From: Debaryomyces hansenii CBS767
Taxonomy: Eukaryota; Ascomycota; Pichiomycetes; Serinales; Debaryomycetaceae
Assembly: GCF_000006445.2 (NCBI RefSeq)
Contig: NC_006045.2
Coordinates: 1,523,443 to 1,587,442 of the forward strand
Length of the DNA stretch: 64,000 nt
Direction of reading: 5' to 3'
Both the position numbers and the translations under genes were made by a program. The notes below the pieces were generated by a model. It worked only from the letters and a program-made list of their open reading frames with translations. It was not told the origin of the DNA and ran no database searches. Positions 1-10,830 of this stretch are shown in pieces (the stretch's first letter is position 1; each line of letters starts with the position of its first letter).

Positions 1-260
1 TCGCAAGACAAACCTAACGAAGCCTTATTTAGGTAGTATAGTAATGATAACGACCCAATCTCAGAACAGCTTGGTGACACATTCAAATTTAGTTCGTAAT
101 AAAGTTTATCATGGTAATTCAATAATTGAAGTATACTGTGTATGGTTTCTTCAAGAAGTGTTTCGTAGCTGGAATCAGTTTGAGTTGTTGGATATAAATG
201 AAGTGTATGCAAGTCCTTAATTGTCTTATGTAGAAGTTCATTTAACGGAGTATTAGACAT
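1..260 (-). CDS. 5' part of an unrecognised gene running off the left edge
   Basis: An ATG at 258-260 on the minus strand opens a frame with no stop for 86 codons to the window edge. The product begins MSNTPLNELLHKTIKDLHTL and is leucine-rich and helical, without a signal peptide or membrane segment in the visible part. The frame is head-to-head with BCK1 and shares its upstream region. I do not recognise the family. The helical start with a conserved-looking LLYYLNK stretch could fit a small complex subunit such as a GINS protein, but this is only a guess. The open frame and good start context make a real gene likely. Confidence 0.55.
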   Translation of the reverse strand, partial: MSNTPLNELLHKTIKDLHTLHLYPTTQTDSSYETLLEETIHSILQLLNYHDKLYYELNLNVSPSCSEIGSLSLLYYLNKASLGLSC

Positions 261-692
261 GCTATACTGTATAGTTCATTTCCAGACTGAAGTACAATTC
301 CGATGTTTAGACGTTTTTTCGGTATAAATTGTATATGTATACGCTGTTTTGTAAACAGTGATCTAATAAATATTTTTATCTCGGATACAAAAATTAACTG
401 CACTAAATTTAGAAGATATGATAATAATATCTCTTACATATTTTTAATAAGTTGAACACAATATTTAGGGTCTAATATTTATTGAAAGCACATCGGCTTT
501 AATTGGTTTTTAACTTACAATATCTTTGAATTTATTCTCCAAAAGCTTTTCTTTTGTAACCGCATATTCATCACAATCAAGTTGCATCCTTATACTGGCT
601 TCATACCTGAAACTATATCCAATCATTGGAATAGTAATCATGCTCATAGGCAAAGATCTGCTAGTCATGAATTTAATAGAGAGGGAAAAACT
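261..692. promoter_or_regulatory. divergent intergenic region upstream of BCK1
   Basis: This is AT-rich sequence between the leftward partial gene and BCK1. The BCK1 frame stays open upstream of its first ATG back to a TGA at 483-485, with no in-frame ATG. The conceptual peptide turns from polar and BCK1-like after about 582 to F/I-rich and noncoding-looking before it. The segment 531-581 is pyrimidine-rich, has a TTGTAAC element (about 554-560) and ends TCAAG at 581, so a 3' splice site is possible. I could not find a convincing upstream 5' splice site. Confidence 0.35.
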
Positions 693-3600
693 ATGTATGA
701 TGATCCTGAATCAATTGCCAATATGGGTATGCCACCATCAACCCAAAATAGAATAGCTTCGGACGGTGTAATTTATTCGAATCAGCATATGTCAGGTTAT
801 ATGATGCATCCAAATCGGAATAATGAATTTATTCCACATAAAGATAATCTGGATAACTGCATTGATGAACGAAAGTTGAGTCTACCTTATCCATCGAACG
901 ATAATTTTGGGACGTTACTACAAGATGAGACATCCACTCCGAATAAACAGAACATACAAGTGACTACAAATAATTCATCATCTCCTATACAATCTGATCA
1001 CAAGGATCTCAAAAGTTTCAGCTTCTCCGAACAAAATGATTCAATTCAAGAGTTTCAAGTTTCTCCCATAAAAGAAGACCCCCCTCGTCTATCTCGTCGT
1101 GCATTTGATGGATTTCCTAGAGACGAAGTGAGCAACGAAAACAGTAGATCTGCCCGTCCATATTCTCCGGCCCCGAATTCATCTGGAAGTGACAATTCAA
1201 ATGCCATTGGACTGATTATAGGTGGTTATGATTATAGCAAGAGCTCTTTAGAATTAGCTTCAAAAGACAATAATAATAATTTCCATAATGATAGGAAATC
1301 TAATACATTAATTCAAAGAGACGATGATCCTACTGGCCAATTTTGTCTGACCAATAATCCACTACAGTCTAATGAAGTTGATATCAATGTCAAAGTTCAT
1401 AATAGAAATAGTTCAGAATCATCGACAGTTTCAAATACATCCACCACATCTACTATAACACCTTCTACGATTAGTAAAGGCAAGAGGTTTGTTAGGTATG
1501 CTATGAATACCCAATCAAAATCATCCATGACTAATACATCTACAAAATGGCATATTCTGAATGTGCTAAAATGGCTTGATTATTACGGTTTTAATAGTTC
1601 TTGGCAAGAAACTTTTCGTAGGAATGAAATATCTGGTAATAGGTTTCTAGAACTATGTAATTATGAAGTGGACTCCATGATTTGGAAGCAATTCAGTAAA
1701 TACTTGGTCTTGGATAATGAAAATAATTCAATTGAAAGATTTATTGAATTACTTAAAGGACATCTTTCTACGTCGGAACCTGTGGATGACTATAATGCAA
1801 ATAAAGAGTATCAAATGCAATCGCATTCAAGAAAAGGCTCTAATGAATCTCATTTGTCTCCGGTTCTCCCTAATAGCACTGCAGAAAATCGAAAATCTGT
1901 ACCCATTTTTCACAAGCGTAAATCTGTATCAATATCAGCAGCATATGGCTCGTCGTCGCTGAATAATAATATAGCATCATCTGGTAATCAGAGACCAGTA
2001 TCATATGTGGATATAGGTTCCCAAAAACCAAGTAAGGATTTGCAATCACATCACAAATTCTTTCGGAAATCCAAATCGTCATATTCTGATATTCCTCAAA
2101 CCTATACCGGTATTAACAATATATCTATAGCACCTTCTAACAACCAAAATATAAGTGGTCATAGAAAATCTAACTCAAGGACTTCTTTATCATTAAATGA
2201 TGACTTTATCGTTGACTCAAATAAAATTAAATATACTGGGGCACCCCTACTCAAAACATCTAGTTTGCAAAACTTTCCAACTCCAAATAATGAAGCTATT
2301 CCAGCAACTACATATGGTAGAAAGTCTGGTCTTTTTAGTACCTTAAAAAAATATAGTAGTGATAAGGCAGTGGGAATTGTTAAGCAGGTACAAAATACTT
2401 CGTCATCATCTGCGACCAAAACCAGTGGGATAAATAAAAGTAATAGTAAAAATGTTGTATCGCCTGTTAGTCCTGTGGAATTTCGGGAGCTTCTGTTACC
2501 TAAGGCTAAGCAAAATATTACTCAGTCTAATGCTGAACAAGAGAGTACAAACACCACCACCATGGACGACATAAATACTAGATCGATAGCTATGTCTAGT
2601 GACGAGACGTTGCCTTCTCCATTAATGAATTCGTCAGCTAAGGTGATCAATTTCAATAATAATACTTATATAGATCTGATAAAGAAGGCAGATTTGCTTG
2701 ATAATCTTGATGAAAAGTATTTGCCAACATTACATGATAGCTTTGTTGATAAAAAAATGATATTGGCTAGCAAAGATAATAAACATTTCACGCCTATCAA
2801 TTTGACAAGAGAAGAAATCAGAAATATAGAATTAATCAGAAATAGGGTAATTCAAGAATTAGAACTAATTGATGTTGGAATTATTACCTTCCATTTGACT
2901 GAATTTAATTCAACTGAAGGTATTGCTCTTAAGGATGATGTTTTATTGGATGTTATTCGTACAGATATACTTGTAAAGCTCTTCGTAAACCAAGAGCTTA
3001 CTTCTGATACTACAACAACATTTTCAACTACATCTTCAGATTCGAAATCTTTTGAGCTAATCGGTGAAAACAATGATGAAAGAAGTTATCCAAGCACGCC
3101 ACAATATCTCTTACAAAATGCAAGAGACCCTAAAGTAGATTATTGGAACTTTAAGGATACCAACAATGATAAGCTTTCCAGTATAAGTGAGATAAATTCC
3201 ACTAGGGCTGGAAGAAAATCACCTTCGAATCCCCAATTTTCTATGAAGCTACATTTACCTGAGAATAAGAAATTTTCACAAGATAGTAAACCACCATCAT
3301 TACTGATAAACACAACTCAAATTGACAATAGTCTGCCATCTTTATCGCCTAATTCATCTAAATTGAGTGACAGTCACAACTCATTTAAGATTCTAAGGAA
3401 AGAAGGTCGTGAAATAGACTTCGATAAAAGAAGGAAATCCCCATATGAATCAAAAGCTCCAAAGTTGATACCAAATATTTACTCGTCATCGGTCTCCAAT
3501 CCCTCAAAATCTCCAATTTCAGCAACTACAATAGCAACATTAAAGGATGAAAATGTAGAGAGCAATCACAATAAGTTATCTCCTAGCATATCATCTGGAT

Positions 3601-5531
3601 CAATGGATAGGGACAAATCTGGTAGTATTGTAGCCAAAAGAATTGCTCCTCCGCCACCGCTTGACAGAAAGCTGAGTGTGATAGGATCCCATTCGTTAAA
3701 GAAAGCCTCAATACTGCCTTCCATTTCAACACTATCAAAAACTCTGTCTTATTCTAGTCGCTCGCCTAGTGGCAGTGAAAGGTCAATGGGTTCACGCAAG
3801 GCGTTCAATAAAAGAAAAGGATCCACTTCAAGCAAAAATTCGTTCGTAACAGATGATTCGTTTGCATTTAGGGAAAACGATGTATCATTTGACGATGTTC
3901 CTACAGTACAAAGAGACAATAATGCTTCATCTGATGATGAAGATTTTTTTGTTAAACCAATTAAGAATCAAAAAAGTAATGTTAATGATGATGATAATGA
4001 AAGTGACGAAGATTTTTTCATGAAACCTATAAGGTCGCCTGATTCGGAGGCTCCAAAAGAGACCCTTAAACGGCGTACGTTAACGGATCCTATCTCGATA
4101 AAAATGAATGTAAGACCTCCTGTGGAAGAAGTCTATAGGAATCTTGAGAAGTATTTCCCTAATACCAACTTAGATAAGCCAATCATAGATGATTCGCCCG
4201 TATCGCCTGTTAATAAACATCAACCATCTATTGAAGCATCAAATGCTATTCCTATGAGGAAACCAACAATTTCAAGAACTTTCTCTAATGCAAATATGTC
4301 ACCAGTCCATCCGAAATTAGATTCTGGAGATGAAATCTTGTATGCTGAAAATCAAGAACCTACATTAAGCCGCCGTCGTATGAAAACTATTCGTGTTGTA
4401 GCAAATGAAGCACGTAAAAAGAGGTTAGAAAGACAAAACTCACCACAAGCTGGTAGATCTCTAGAATCATCATATTGCAATACCCCCAATTCAGGTAATT
4501 TCAACTCATTAAATAGGACAAACACAAAACTATGGGGCCAAAAGGTTGTTGAAGTCACATCCACTGAGATTGAGAAAGGTTTTGTTAGCAAATTGAAAAA
4601 TGGAAAGCACGGTGAATTCGAAGAATTTGCTTGGATTAAGGGTGAATTAATTGGTAGAGGCTCGTTTGGTGCGGTATATTTAGCATTGAATGTCACTACT
4701 GGTGAAATGTTAGCAGTTAAACAAGTAATTGTTCCTAATGATTTTCAGAATGGATCCCCTAAAGTGTCTGAAGGGATTGATGCTTTGCATAAAGAAGTTG
4801 AAACTATGAAAGATTTAGATCACCTTAACATTGTTCAGTATTTAGGCTTTGAGCAGAAAAAGAACATTTATAGCTTATTCTTGGAATATGTTGCTGGTGG
4901 TTCAATAGCATCATGCATGAAATCTTTTGGAAGGTTTGAAGAGCCACTTATCAAGTTTATAATTAAGCAAGTTTTGCTTGGTCTAGAATACTTACATTCG
5001 AATGGTATTTTACATCGTGATTTGAAAGCTGATAATTTGCTCTTAGAGATCGATGGAACGTGTAAAATATCGGACTTTGGCATATCTAAAAAGTCCAAGG
5101 ATATTTATGTTAATAATGCTGAGATGTCCATGCAAGGTACAGTTTTCTGGATGGCACCAGAAGTTATTGATAGTATTGTTGCTGATAAAAAGCAAGGGTA
5201 TAGTGCTAAAGTAGATATTTGGTCATTAGGATGTGTTGTACTAGAAATGTTTGCAGGTAAAAGGCCATGGTCAAATGAAGCAGTGGTAAGTGCAATTTAT
5301 AAAATTGGTAAGACTAAATTAGCTCCACCTATACCTGACGATATTACTCATTTGATTTCTGATGAAGCGAGGTCATTTATTGGAAGATGTTTCACAATTG
5401 ATCCGGAAGAGAGACCAACCGCTAGAGATCTCTTGGGAGACCCATTCATCAGTAATGAATCCAAATTCTCGTTCGAAACTACCAGATTAGCACAAATGAT
5501 CAAAGACAATTACAAGAAATACAATATCTAA
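693..5531 (+). CDS. BCK1: MAP kinase kinase kinase BCK1, cell-wall integrity pathway
   Basis: Serine/threonine kinase that links Pkc1 to the Mkk1/2-Slt2 cascade responding to cell-wall stress. From the first ATG it is 1612 aa. A SAM-like segment lies near residues 285-365 (WHILNVLKWLDYYGFNSSW region), followed by about 900 residues of Ser/Asn-rich, probably phosphorylated linker. The C-terminal kinase domain begins near 4633 with GRGSFG, has the AVK lysine, HRDLKADN, DFG and the GTVFWMAPE activation segment. The long N-terminus with a C-terminal kinase is the Bck1 layout (1478 aa in S. cerevisiae). The start is uncertain: the open frame continues upstream to 486 without ATG, and residues encoded from about 582 still look BCK1-like, so a short 5' exon may be missing. 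Confidence 0.93.
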   Translation: MYDDPESIANMGMPPSTQNRIASDGVIYSNQHMSGYMMHPNRNNEFIPHKDNLDNCIDERKLSLPYPSNDNFGTLLQDETSTPNKQNIQVTTNNSSSPIQSDHKDLKSFSFSEQNDSIQEFQVSPIKEDPPRLSRRAFDGFPRDEVSNENSRSARPYSPAPNSSGSDNSNAIGLIIGGYDYSKSSLELASKDNNNNFHNDRKSNTLIQRDDDPTGQFCLTNNPLQSNEVDINVKVHNRNSSESSTVSNTSTTSTITPSTISKGKRFVRYAMNTQSKSSMTNTSTKWHILNVLKWLDYYGFNSSWQETFRRNEISGNRFLELCNYEVDSMIWKQFSKYLVLDNENNSIERFIELLKGHLSTSEPVDDYNANKEYQMQSHSRKGSNESHLSPVLPNSTAENRKSVPIFHKRKSVSISAAYGSSSLNNNIASSGNQRPVSYVDIGSQKPSKDLQSHHKFFRKSKSSYSDIPQTYTGINNISIAPSNNQNISGHRKSNSRTSLSLNDDFIVDSNKIKYTGAPLLKTSSLQNFPTPNNEAIPATTYGRKSGLFSTLKKYSSDKAVGIVKQVQNTSSSSATKTSGINKSNSKNVVSPVSPVEFRELLLPKAKQNITQSNAEQESTNTTTMDDINTRSIAMSSDETLPSPLMNSSAKVINFNNNTYIDLIKKADLLDNLDEKYLPTLHDSFVDKKMILASKDNKHFTPINLTREEIRNIELIRNRVIQELELIDVGIITFHLTEFNSTEGIALKDDVLLDVIRTDILVKLFVNQELTSDTTTTFSTTSSDSKSFELIGENNDERSYPSTPQYLLQNARDPKVDYWNFKDTNNDKLSSISEINSTRAGRKSPSNPQFSMKLHLPENKKFSQDSKPPSLLINTTQIDNSLPSLSPNSSKLSDSHNSFKILRKEGREIDFDKRRKSPYESKAPKLIPNIYSSSVSNPSKSPISATTIATLKDENVESNHNKLSPSISSGSMDRDKSGSIVAKRIAPPPPLDRKLSVIGSHSLKKASILPSISTLSKTLSYSSRSPSGSERSMGSRKAFNKRKGSTSSKNSFVTDDSFAFRENDVSFDDVPTVQRDNNASSDDEDFFVKPIKNQKSNVNDDDNESDEDFFMKPIRSPDSEAPKETLKRRTLTDPISIKMNVRPPVEEVYRNLEKYFPNTNLDKPIIDDSPVSPVNKHQPSIEASNAIPMRKPTISRTFSNANMSPVHPKLDSGDEILYAENQEPTLSRRRMKTIRVVANEARKKRLERQNSPQAGRSLESSYCNTPNSGNFNSLNRTNTKLWGQKVVEVTSTEIEKGFVSKLKNGKHGEFEEFAWIKGELIGRGSFGAVYLALNVTTGEMLAVKQVIVPNDFQNGSPKVSEGIDALHKEVETMKDLDHLNIVQYLGFEQKKNIYSLFLEYVAGGSIASCMKSFGRFEEPLIKFIIKQVLLGLEYLHSNGILHRDLKADNLLLEIDGTCKISDFGISKKSKDIYVNNAEMSMQGTVFWMAPEVIDSIVADKKQGYSAKVDIWSLGCVVLEMFAGKRPWSNEAVVSAIYKIGKTKLAPPIPDDITHLISDEARSFIGRCFTIDPEERPTARDLLGDPFISNESKFSFETTRLAQMIKDNYKKYNI

Positions 5532-5658
5532 CATTAGCTCCGCCTAGGACTTAATCTGACGATTTACATTTAACTATTATATGAGATCTACTATATACAT
5601 GCAAAGCAAGACGTATGGTTTGCTAGGTTTATAAATTTTTTGAATATGATTTCTTTTC

Positions 5659-6156
5659 TTATTTCAACTTCAACTCGTTAATCATCAAAATGGTTTGGTA
5701 ATTTTGAACAGGAAATGTCTTTAATCTTCTGCATCTTTGTTTCTTTCTGTAGACTTCATAATATGGCTCTCTTGTGATTTCAACGACGTTTGCTTTCAAG
5801 TCAAATAACTCCTTTGGTATTCCACTGTCATCGTTATATGTGAATTCTGGCGACCCTAATGTAACAACATCATTCAATATCAACAGATCTCCCACTTCAG
5901 CTTCCTTTAATTTGAATGGTAACACTATCTTATCTCCTTTGGTTACCAAGTATGGGATATTATGGAGTTTGAAGATTGCGTATAAACTATCAGATCCGAT
6001 TGAATCCAATTTCAACGTAGTTAAGTCTGGTATTTGTTTGTTAATTGGAGTGGTTTGCGATGTTCCAGACAAAGTACGAATAAATAAATTAGGATAAGTG
6101 GAAGCTATGCCCCTACTTCTCAATGTAGGTACTGCCAAACGAAACATTTTTTTCAC
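5659..6156 (-). CDS. MRPL49: mitochondrial large-subunit ribosomal protein bL21m
   Basis: A 165-aa protein of the bL21 family, part of the mitochondrial 54S subunit. The N-terminus (MFRLAVPTLRSRGIAS) is basic and lacks acidic residues, as expected for a mitochondrial presequence. The body has the bL21 beta-barrel pattern: LYAIFKLHNIPYLVTKGDKI, then VGDLLILNDVVTLGSPEFTY and a basic loop YRKKQRCRR. Length matches S. cerevisiae Mrpl49 (161 aa). A second in-frame ATG three codons downstream (6147) could equally be the start. It is divergent from the SAP gene at 6436. Confidence 0.88.
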   Translation of the reverse strand: MKKMFRLAVPTLRSRGIASTYPNLFIRTLSGTSQTTPINKQIPDLTTLKLDSIGSDSLYAIFKLHNIPYLVTKGDKIVLPFKLKEAEVGDLLILNDVVTLGSPEFTYNDDSGIPKELFDLKANVVEITREPYYEVYRKKQRCRRLKTFPVQNYQTILMINELKLK

Positions 6157-6435
6157 TTTATTGTTTGTTTCCTAGTCAAGGTTACAAACTTCAATTACTA
6201 CTACTAGATGTTGAAAAATTTCTAACGGAAAAAAATTAAAAACTTGTTACACAAAAGAACTCGGATTTTGTGTAATTGCGAGCATAAATTTTTTTTGGTG
6301 TTAATACCAACATTCATAGGTAAAATCAATATACAATCAAATAATAAGGTTCAACTAAGACAATAACTAGCCCAATAGAGCCCTTAACCATCTACAAACT
6401 ATCATTTTAATATACTATTTTTTCAAGATTTGATA

Positions 6436-9327
6436 ATGTCGGGCTCTTTTTGGAAATTTAGTAATGGACTTTCGTCATTGTCAAACATATCGACCCTTTT
6501 AGAAAATCATACAAATGATCAAGAATCAAATAATTCTTCGAATTCTCAGACATATGATTTATTATTGAAATTGATGGAAGAAAATGATTTGTTACAAGAA
6601 TTGTTGTCCAATAATTCTATGTTATTAGAATTTTTGAGGGAGGACGAAGTTTTGAGCTTATTAGTTGATTTAGTTGTTGAAGAAGGAAACATTGACGATT
6701 CTTTAAGCACAGATGTGAGTAAATTGAAATTGTACACCAAGGAGTCTGATTCAAGAATCGAGGAGAAAGAAAATGGCAAGGATATACCTACAGGAAATAA
6801 GACAAATGACAAGAGGGACACTTTAGGCAAGAAGGCGCACGATATTGATAATGTCGAAGAAAAGAAACACGAAAAAGATGATGAAGACGTGAAACAGGAT
6901 GATGAAGATGATGAAAACGAAGAAGGTGAAGATGATGACGACGAGGAAAATGCAGAAACCGACACCGAGACTGATGAAGACAGAGCAGTTCGTCATGCGA
7001 CGTTAGCAGCGGAAATCTTGAGTGCTGATGTGTGGTCGTTGACAGACACTGTTATGGAATCCACTGAGAACTTGAATAAGTTATGGTCAGTTTTGGATTC
7101 AAAAAAGCCTCTTTCGATCAACTTGTCAACTTACTTCATGAAAATTATGGAGCATTTATTAGACATGAAATGTGACGAGATGATTACATATCTTATAGAT
7201 AACCAACCTAATTTGGTAAAGAAATTTATAAATCACTTATCGAATCCACCTTTGATGGATTTCCTTCTTAAGTTAATCTCAACTGATAAACCTGATAACT
7301 CAACAGGAATTATTGATTTCTTGCAGAATCAAGATTTCATCACGCATTTAATTAATTCGCTCGATATTACTGGTGATGAGAACGCATCAGAGAATTATGA
7401 CATTTTGTTAGTCAAACAGTCATCTGCAGCAGATTTTTTAAAGGCGTTAATTACCATTTCAGCTAATTCAACAACAGATAACTCAACTATTGGACCTAAT
7501 GAATTGACACGAGAGTTAGTTTCGTATGACCAAATGGACCGTTTGTGTAAAATAATGTTAAAAGGTGGTTATGCCTTAGCTAATGGTGTCGGTATTATTA
7601 TAGAAATAATCAGGAAAAACAATTCGGACTATGACATTTTGCCTGTTTTATATATTACTCTAGAAAGTCACCCTCCTACTGGTAGAGACCCGATCTACTT
7701 GGGTCACTTGCTTACGATATTTGGCAATAAAATTGAAGATTTCAATAAATTATTAATGAATGAAAACAGCAGCACAAATTCCATATTAAAAACTCCATTT
7801 GGTGAAATAAAACCGCTAGGATTTGAAAGGTTTAAGATTTGTGAATTGATAGCCGAATTATTGCACTGTTCAAATATGGCATTATTGAATGACAATAAGG
7901 GTTTTGACGTCGTTAAGGAGCGAGATATATTGAGGAATAAGATGAAAGAGTTTGATCCTGTTAGCTTCAAATACAACGAAGTTATTGTCTTGCCTAATGA
8001 TGAAAGTGGTAATGACAATAAGACAGATAGTGAAAATAATAATGACGCGAAGAATTCTCGTCATAACAATGAAGATGATGATTTCGCTAATGATACAATA
8101 GATTCATTTAACTCTAAACTCAATCCTGATAATGACACCATGATTCAATATCAAAATCCAGATCAAGACGACGAAGAAGAACCTCATGCAAATGCAAATT
8201 TGTCAGAAGAACAAATAAGAGCAAACCCTGTTATTGGTGACTTCTTAAAAATATCGTTATATGATACACAGATTATTTCCAATATTTTATCAATGTTTTT
8301 TCAATTCCCATGGAATAATTTCTTGCATAATGTTGTTTTCGATATAGTGCAGCAAGTATTGAATGGTTCGATGGATATTGGATTTAATAAATTTCTTGCG
8401 ATTGATTTATTTCATTATGGTGATATTACGAACAAAATTATTGAAGGTCAAAAGCTTTGCACTGATTTTGAAGATAACCACAATGGTTTGAGACTAGGCT
8501 TTATGGGGCACTTAACTTTGATCGCTGAGGAAGTGGTGAAATTCATTCAATTATACCCTACGCATACCTTGAGTGAATTAATTGACGCTAAGGTTGAAGA
8601 TGAAATTTGGGAGGAATATGTTAGTCATGTATTATATGATACAAGAGAGAAGTATAACGCAATTTTAGGTGGTGGTGAAGAAGATGAAGAGGACGAGGAT
8701 GCATCCAACACCTTTGATGAAGGTACTGGTGAAATAATTGAGCAAAATGATTTCAAACCAGGCTTACTTCTTGATCCAAAAACTGACCATGATATAATAG
8801 GAAGTGGTTTTGAAGAGAGTAGCAAAGACGATGGACATTATGAAGAGGATAAACACCATGAGAATGCAGATACAATAAAGTCAAATTCAAGTGACGAATC
8901 GTCTGAAGATGATGATGACCATTTCACAAACTACATGTCACAACAACTTACAAATACAGCGTCTACAGAAATCCTGTCTTCGGTCAAATCTCCGATCGAC
9001 GAAGAGTCTTCTGAAAAGAAAAATTTACTCAAAAAAGTTCCAGGTGATATAAATATTCAACCCGACAATGATGAAATGGAAACAGATGAATATATTGACC
9101 CCAATGATGATGGTTTATCGTATAAGAAATCACACCCTCTATATGATGCCAAGGGATCATTACTCAGTGCGTCCAGTCGTGAAGATGATGAAATATCTAG
9201 TGAAGATTCTAGTTCCAGTTCGTCCGACAGCGATGATGAAATAATTCTTGATGATGATAACGAAAGTAAAGTTAATGAGAAGGGGACTAGCGGTAATAAA
9301 TTATCTAGATCTGCAAGTAGAAGTTGA
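6436..9327 (+). CDS. SIT4 phosphatase-associated protein (SAP155/185/190 family)
   Basis: Regulatory subunit of the PP2A-like phosphatase Sit4, acting in G1 progression and TOR signalling. The ATG at 6436 gives 963 aa starting MSGSFWKFSNG, the signature start of this family. An acidic stretch (about residues 140-180) precedes the SAPS helical repeat domain (about residues 185-780), which includes the family-typical stretch around NPVIGDFLKISLYDTQ. The C-terminus is low-complexity, acidic and Ser-rich with SSSSSSSDSDDE. Which of the S. cerevisiae paralogues it matches cannot be decided by eye; yeasts without the whole-genome duplication have fewer copies. Confidence 0.9.
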   Translation: MSGSFWKFSNGLSSLSNISTLLENHTNDQESNNSSNSQTYDLLLKLMEENDLLQELLSNNSMLLEFLREDEVLSLLVDLVVEEGNIDDSLSTDVSKLKLYTKESDSRIEEKENGKDIPTGNKTNDKRDTLGKKAHDIDNVEEKKHEKDDEDVKQDDEDDENEEGEDDDDEENAETDTETDEDRAVRHATLAAEILSADVWSLTDTVMESTENLNKLWSVLDSKKPLSINLSTYFMKIMEHLLDMKCDEMITYLIDNQPNLVKKFINHLSNPPLMDFLLKLISTDKPDNSTGIIDFLQNQDFITHLINSLDITGDENASENYDILLVKQSSAADFLKALITISANSTTDNSTIGPNELTRELVSYDQMDRLCKIMLKGGYALANGVGIIIEIIRKNNSDYDILPVLYITLESHPPTGRDPIYLGHLLTIFGNKIEDFNKLLMNENSSTNSILKTPFGEIKPLGFERFKICELIAELLHCSNMALLNDNKGFDVVKERDILRNKMKEFDPVSFKYNEVIVLPNDESGNDNKTDSENNNDAKNSRHNNEDDDFANDTIDSFNSKLNPDNDTMIQYQNPDQDDEEEPHANANLSEEQIRANPVIGDFLKISLYDTQIISNILSMFFQFPWNNFLHNVVFDIVQQVLNGSMDIGFNKFLAIDLFHYGDITNKIIEGQKLCTDFEDNHNGLRLGFMGHLTLIAEEVVKFIQLYPTHTLSELIDAKVEDEIWEEYVSHVLYDTREKYNAILGGGEEDEEDEDASNTFDEGTGEIIEQNDFKPGLLLDPKTDHDIIGSGFEESSKDDGHYEEDKHHENADTIKSNSSDESSEDDDDHFTNYMSQQLTNTASTEILSSVKSPIDEESSEKKNLLKKVPGDINIQPDNDEMETDEYIDPNDDGLSYKKSHPLYDAKGSLLSASSREDDEISSEDSSSSSSDSDDEIILDDDNESKVNEKGTSGNKLSRSASRS

Positions 9328-9415
9328 TTATTTTCCTTTTTCTATTCATTTTGTATTTTATCTTTAATTTTGACTGACTATGGTTTAATGAATTTGTATT
9401 GATTTATGTTGCTGA

Positions 9416-9452
9416 TATATATTATTATGACATGTATATATTATTATGACAT
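9416..9452. repeat. 18-bp direct repeat in SAP/DUG3 convergent spacer
   Basis: Two perfect copies of TATATATTATTATGACAT lie at 9416-9433 and 9435-9452, one base apart. They sit between the stop codons of two convergent genes, so they may lie in overlapping 3' ends. No function is known. Confidence 0.8.
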
Positions 9453-9539
9453 TTTATGAGTTTTACGCACGGTAGTAAGATTTCCATCTGTCCTTCTCTC
9501 TATATATTTGATATTAAATATATTTTATTATTTTATTCT

Positions 9540-10616
9540 TTAGACGATCGCTGACTCTGAATTTGTTTTCCGTCCTTCTCTTTCTAGAGGAGGTAAATCG
9601 GCAATTGAAGAATCTACTTCATTCTCCATCGATATTCCTGATTCGTTGTGACTCTTAGTTGGAACACCGCCCATTAAACCCTTACTCATAGCCAACCCTG
9701 ATGATCTCTCAATCATGCCGCCATCATAAAATTCATCGTCAATTGGATGCATTAAAACCGTATTATTCTTGGTTATAGTAATTGTAGAATTTGTTGGCAC
9801 GCAAATCCAATCACCTCTCTCAAAGGTCAATGGTTCACTTGCAACAAAGATAACGTCTTGGGATCTATTCAACCTTTCCATTTTAAATAATCCTGGTTCA
9901 TATTCAAAGAACTTAGATCCCGTACTGAAGTGAAGCGATGCCGCTTCGTCTGTTTTGGACGTAATATAACGACTTATCACGATCAGCTCTCCATCTGTAA
10001 CCGCAAAATTCATTAATGATGGTTCATTAGTTGTGTGGGTTTGCCAATTCTTTATAAGTTCTATCGTTGTAAGTAATGCTTGTCTCAAGATTGTATGTGT
10101 GAAACTTGTTGAATTGTCAGAAGGATTATAGCCCATCTTTAACAAGGTATCCAAAAAGAGTGCAAAACAGCATTCGGAATCGGTTGATCCTTGGATATAA
10201 AGAAAAAATTGATCATCCAAGTGATTAATTAGCTTTTTCTTGATTAAGTTAAACGACAGAATACCCCCGTTATGCATAAACATTATCTTCCCGAATGAAA
10301 ATGGATGACAGTTAGTTTCTGCCAATACCCCCTGCGTCGATGCCCTAACATGTCCAAACACCAAGTGTGACTCAGTACACATAGACAAGTTGTTCAAATT
10401 GACATTGTTCCATGCCGGCGTTATCGCCTTAAATATGCATGGTTGATTTTTCGGCGAATAGTACCCAACACCAAACCCATCTCCATTTATGGGGTTCCGC
10501 ATATCAATCCTTAGTCTAGAATCAAAAGATTGGTTAATAATAGAATGTGCTGGTTTTGTTAATAAATCTGATAGTACCATGGGCTCACGGCCCTTATATA
10601 TCATGAAACGACACAT
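9540..10616 (-). CDS. DUG3: glutamine amidotransferase subunit of glutathione-degrading Dug complex
   Basis: Class-II glutamine amidotransferase-like protein of 358 aa, the size of S. cerevisiae Dug3. With Dug2 it cleaves the gamma-glutamyl bond of glutathione; Dug1 then hydrolyses Cys-Gly. The sequence starts MCRFMIYKG, so Cys2 becomes the N-terminal nucleophile. The Ntn-hydrolase motifs NGDGFGVGYY, HVRASTQG, NCHPFSFG and FMHNGG follow in order. There is no signal peptide, consistent with a cytosolic enzyme. The start is fixed by the catalytic Cys2. Confidence 0.93.
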   Translation of the reverse strand: MCRFMIYKGREPMVLSDLLTKPAHSIINQSFDSRLRIDMRNPINGDGFGVGYYSPKNQPCIFKAITPAWNNVNLNNLSMCTESHLVFGHVRASTQGVLAETNCHPFSFGKIMFMHNGGILSFNLIKKKLINHLDDQFFLYIQGSTDSECCFALFLDTLLKMGYNPSDNSTSFTHTILRQALLTTIELIKNWQTHTTNEPSLMNFAVTDGELIVISRYITSKTDEAASLHFSTGSKFFEYEPGLFKMERLNRSQDVIFVASEPLTFERGDWICVPTNSTITITKNNTVLMHPIDDEFYDGGMIERSSGLAMSKGLMGGVPTKSHNESGISMENEVDSSIADLPPLEREGRKTNSESAIV

Positions 10617-10830
10617 GTTTTCTTAGCCGCCAAATATACCTATTAGCCGTAAAATTGATATTTTTGATGTAGCGAAAATGTCGTCCAGATCATGATAGCA
10701 AGAATGACTTATAAACGACATTAGAGACATTAGAGTCACCCCCGGAAGCTGCAGGAAGACGATTCCGTAGTATAAAGACCTATTTATTTGCCTATATCTG
10801 GGGATATTTATAAAGCAATTATCAATTAAT

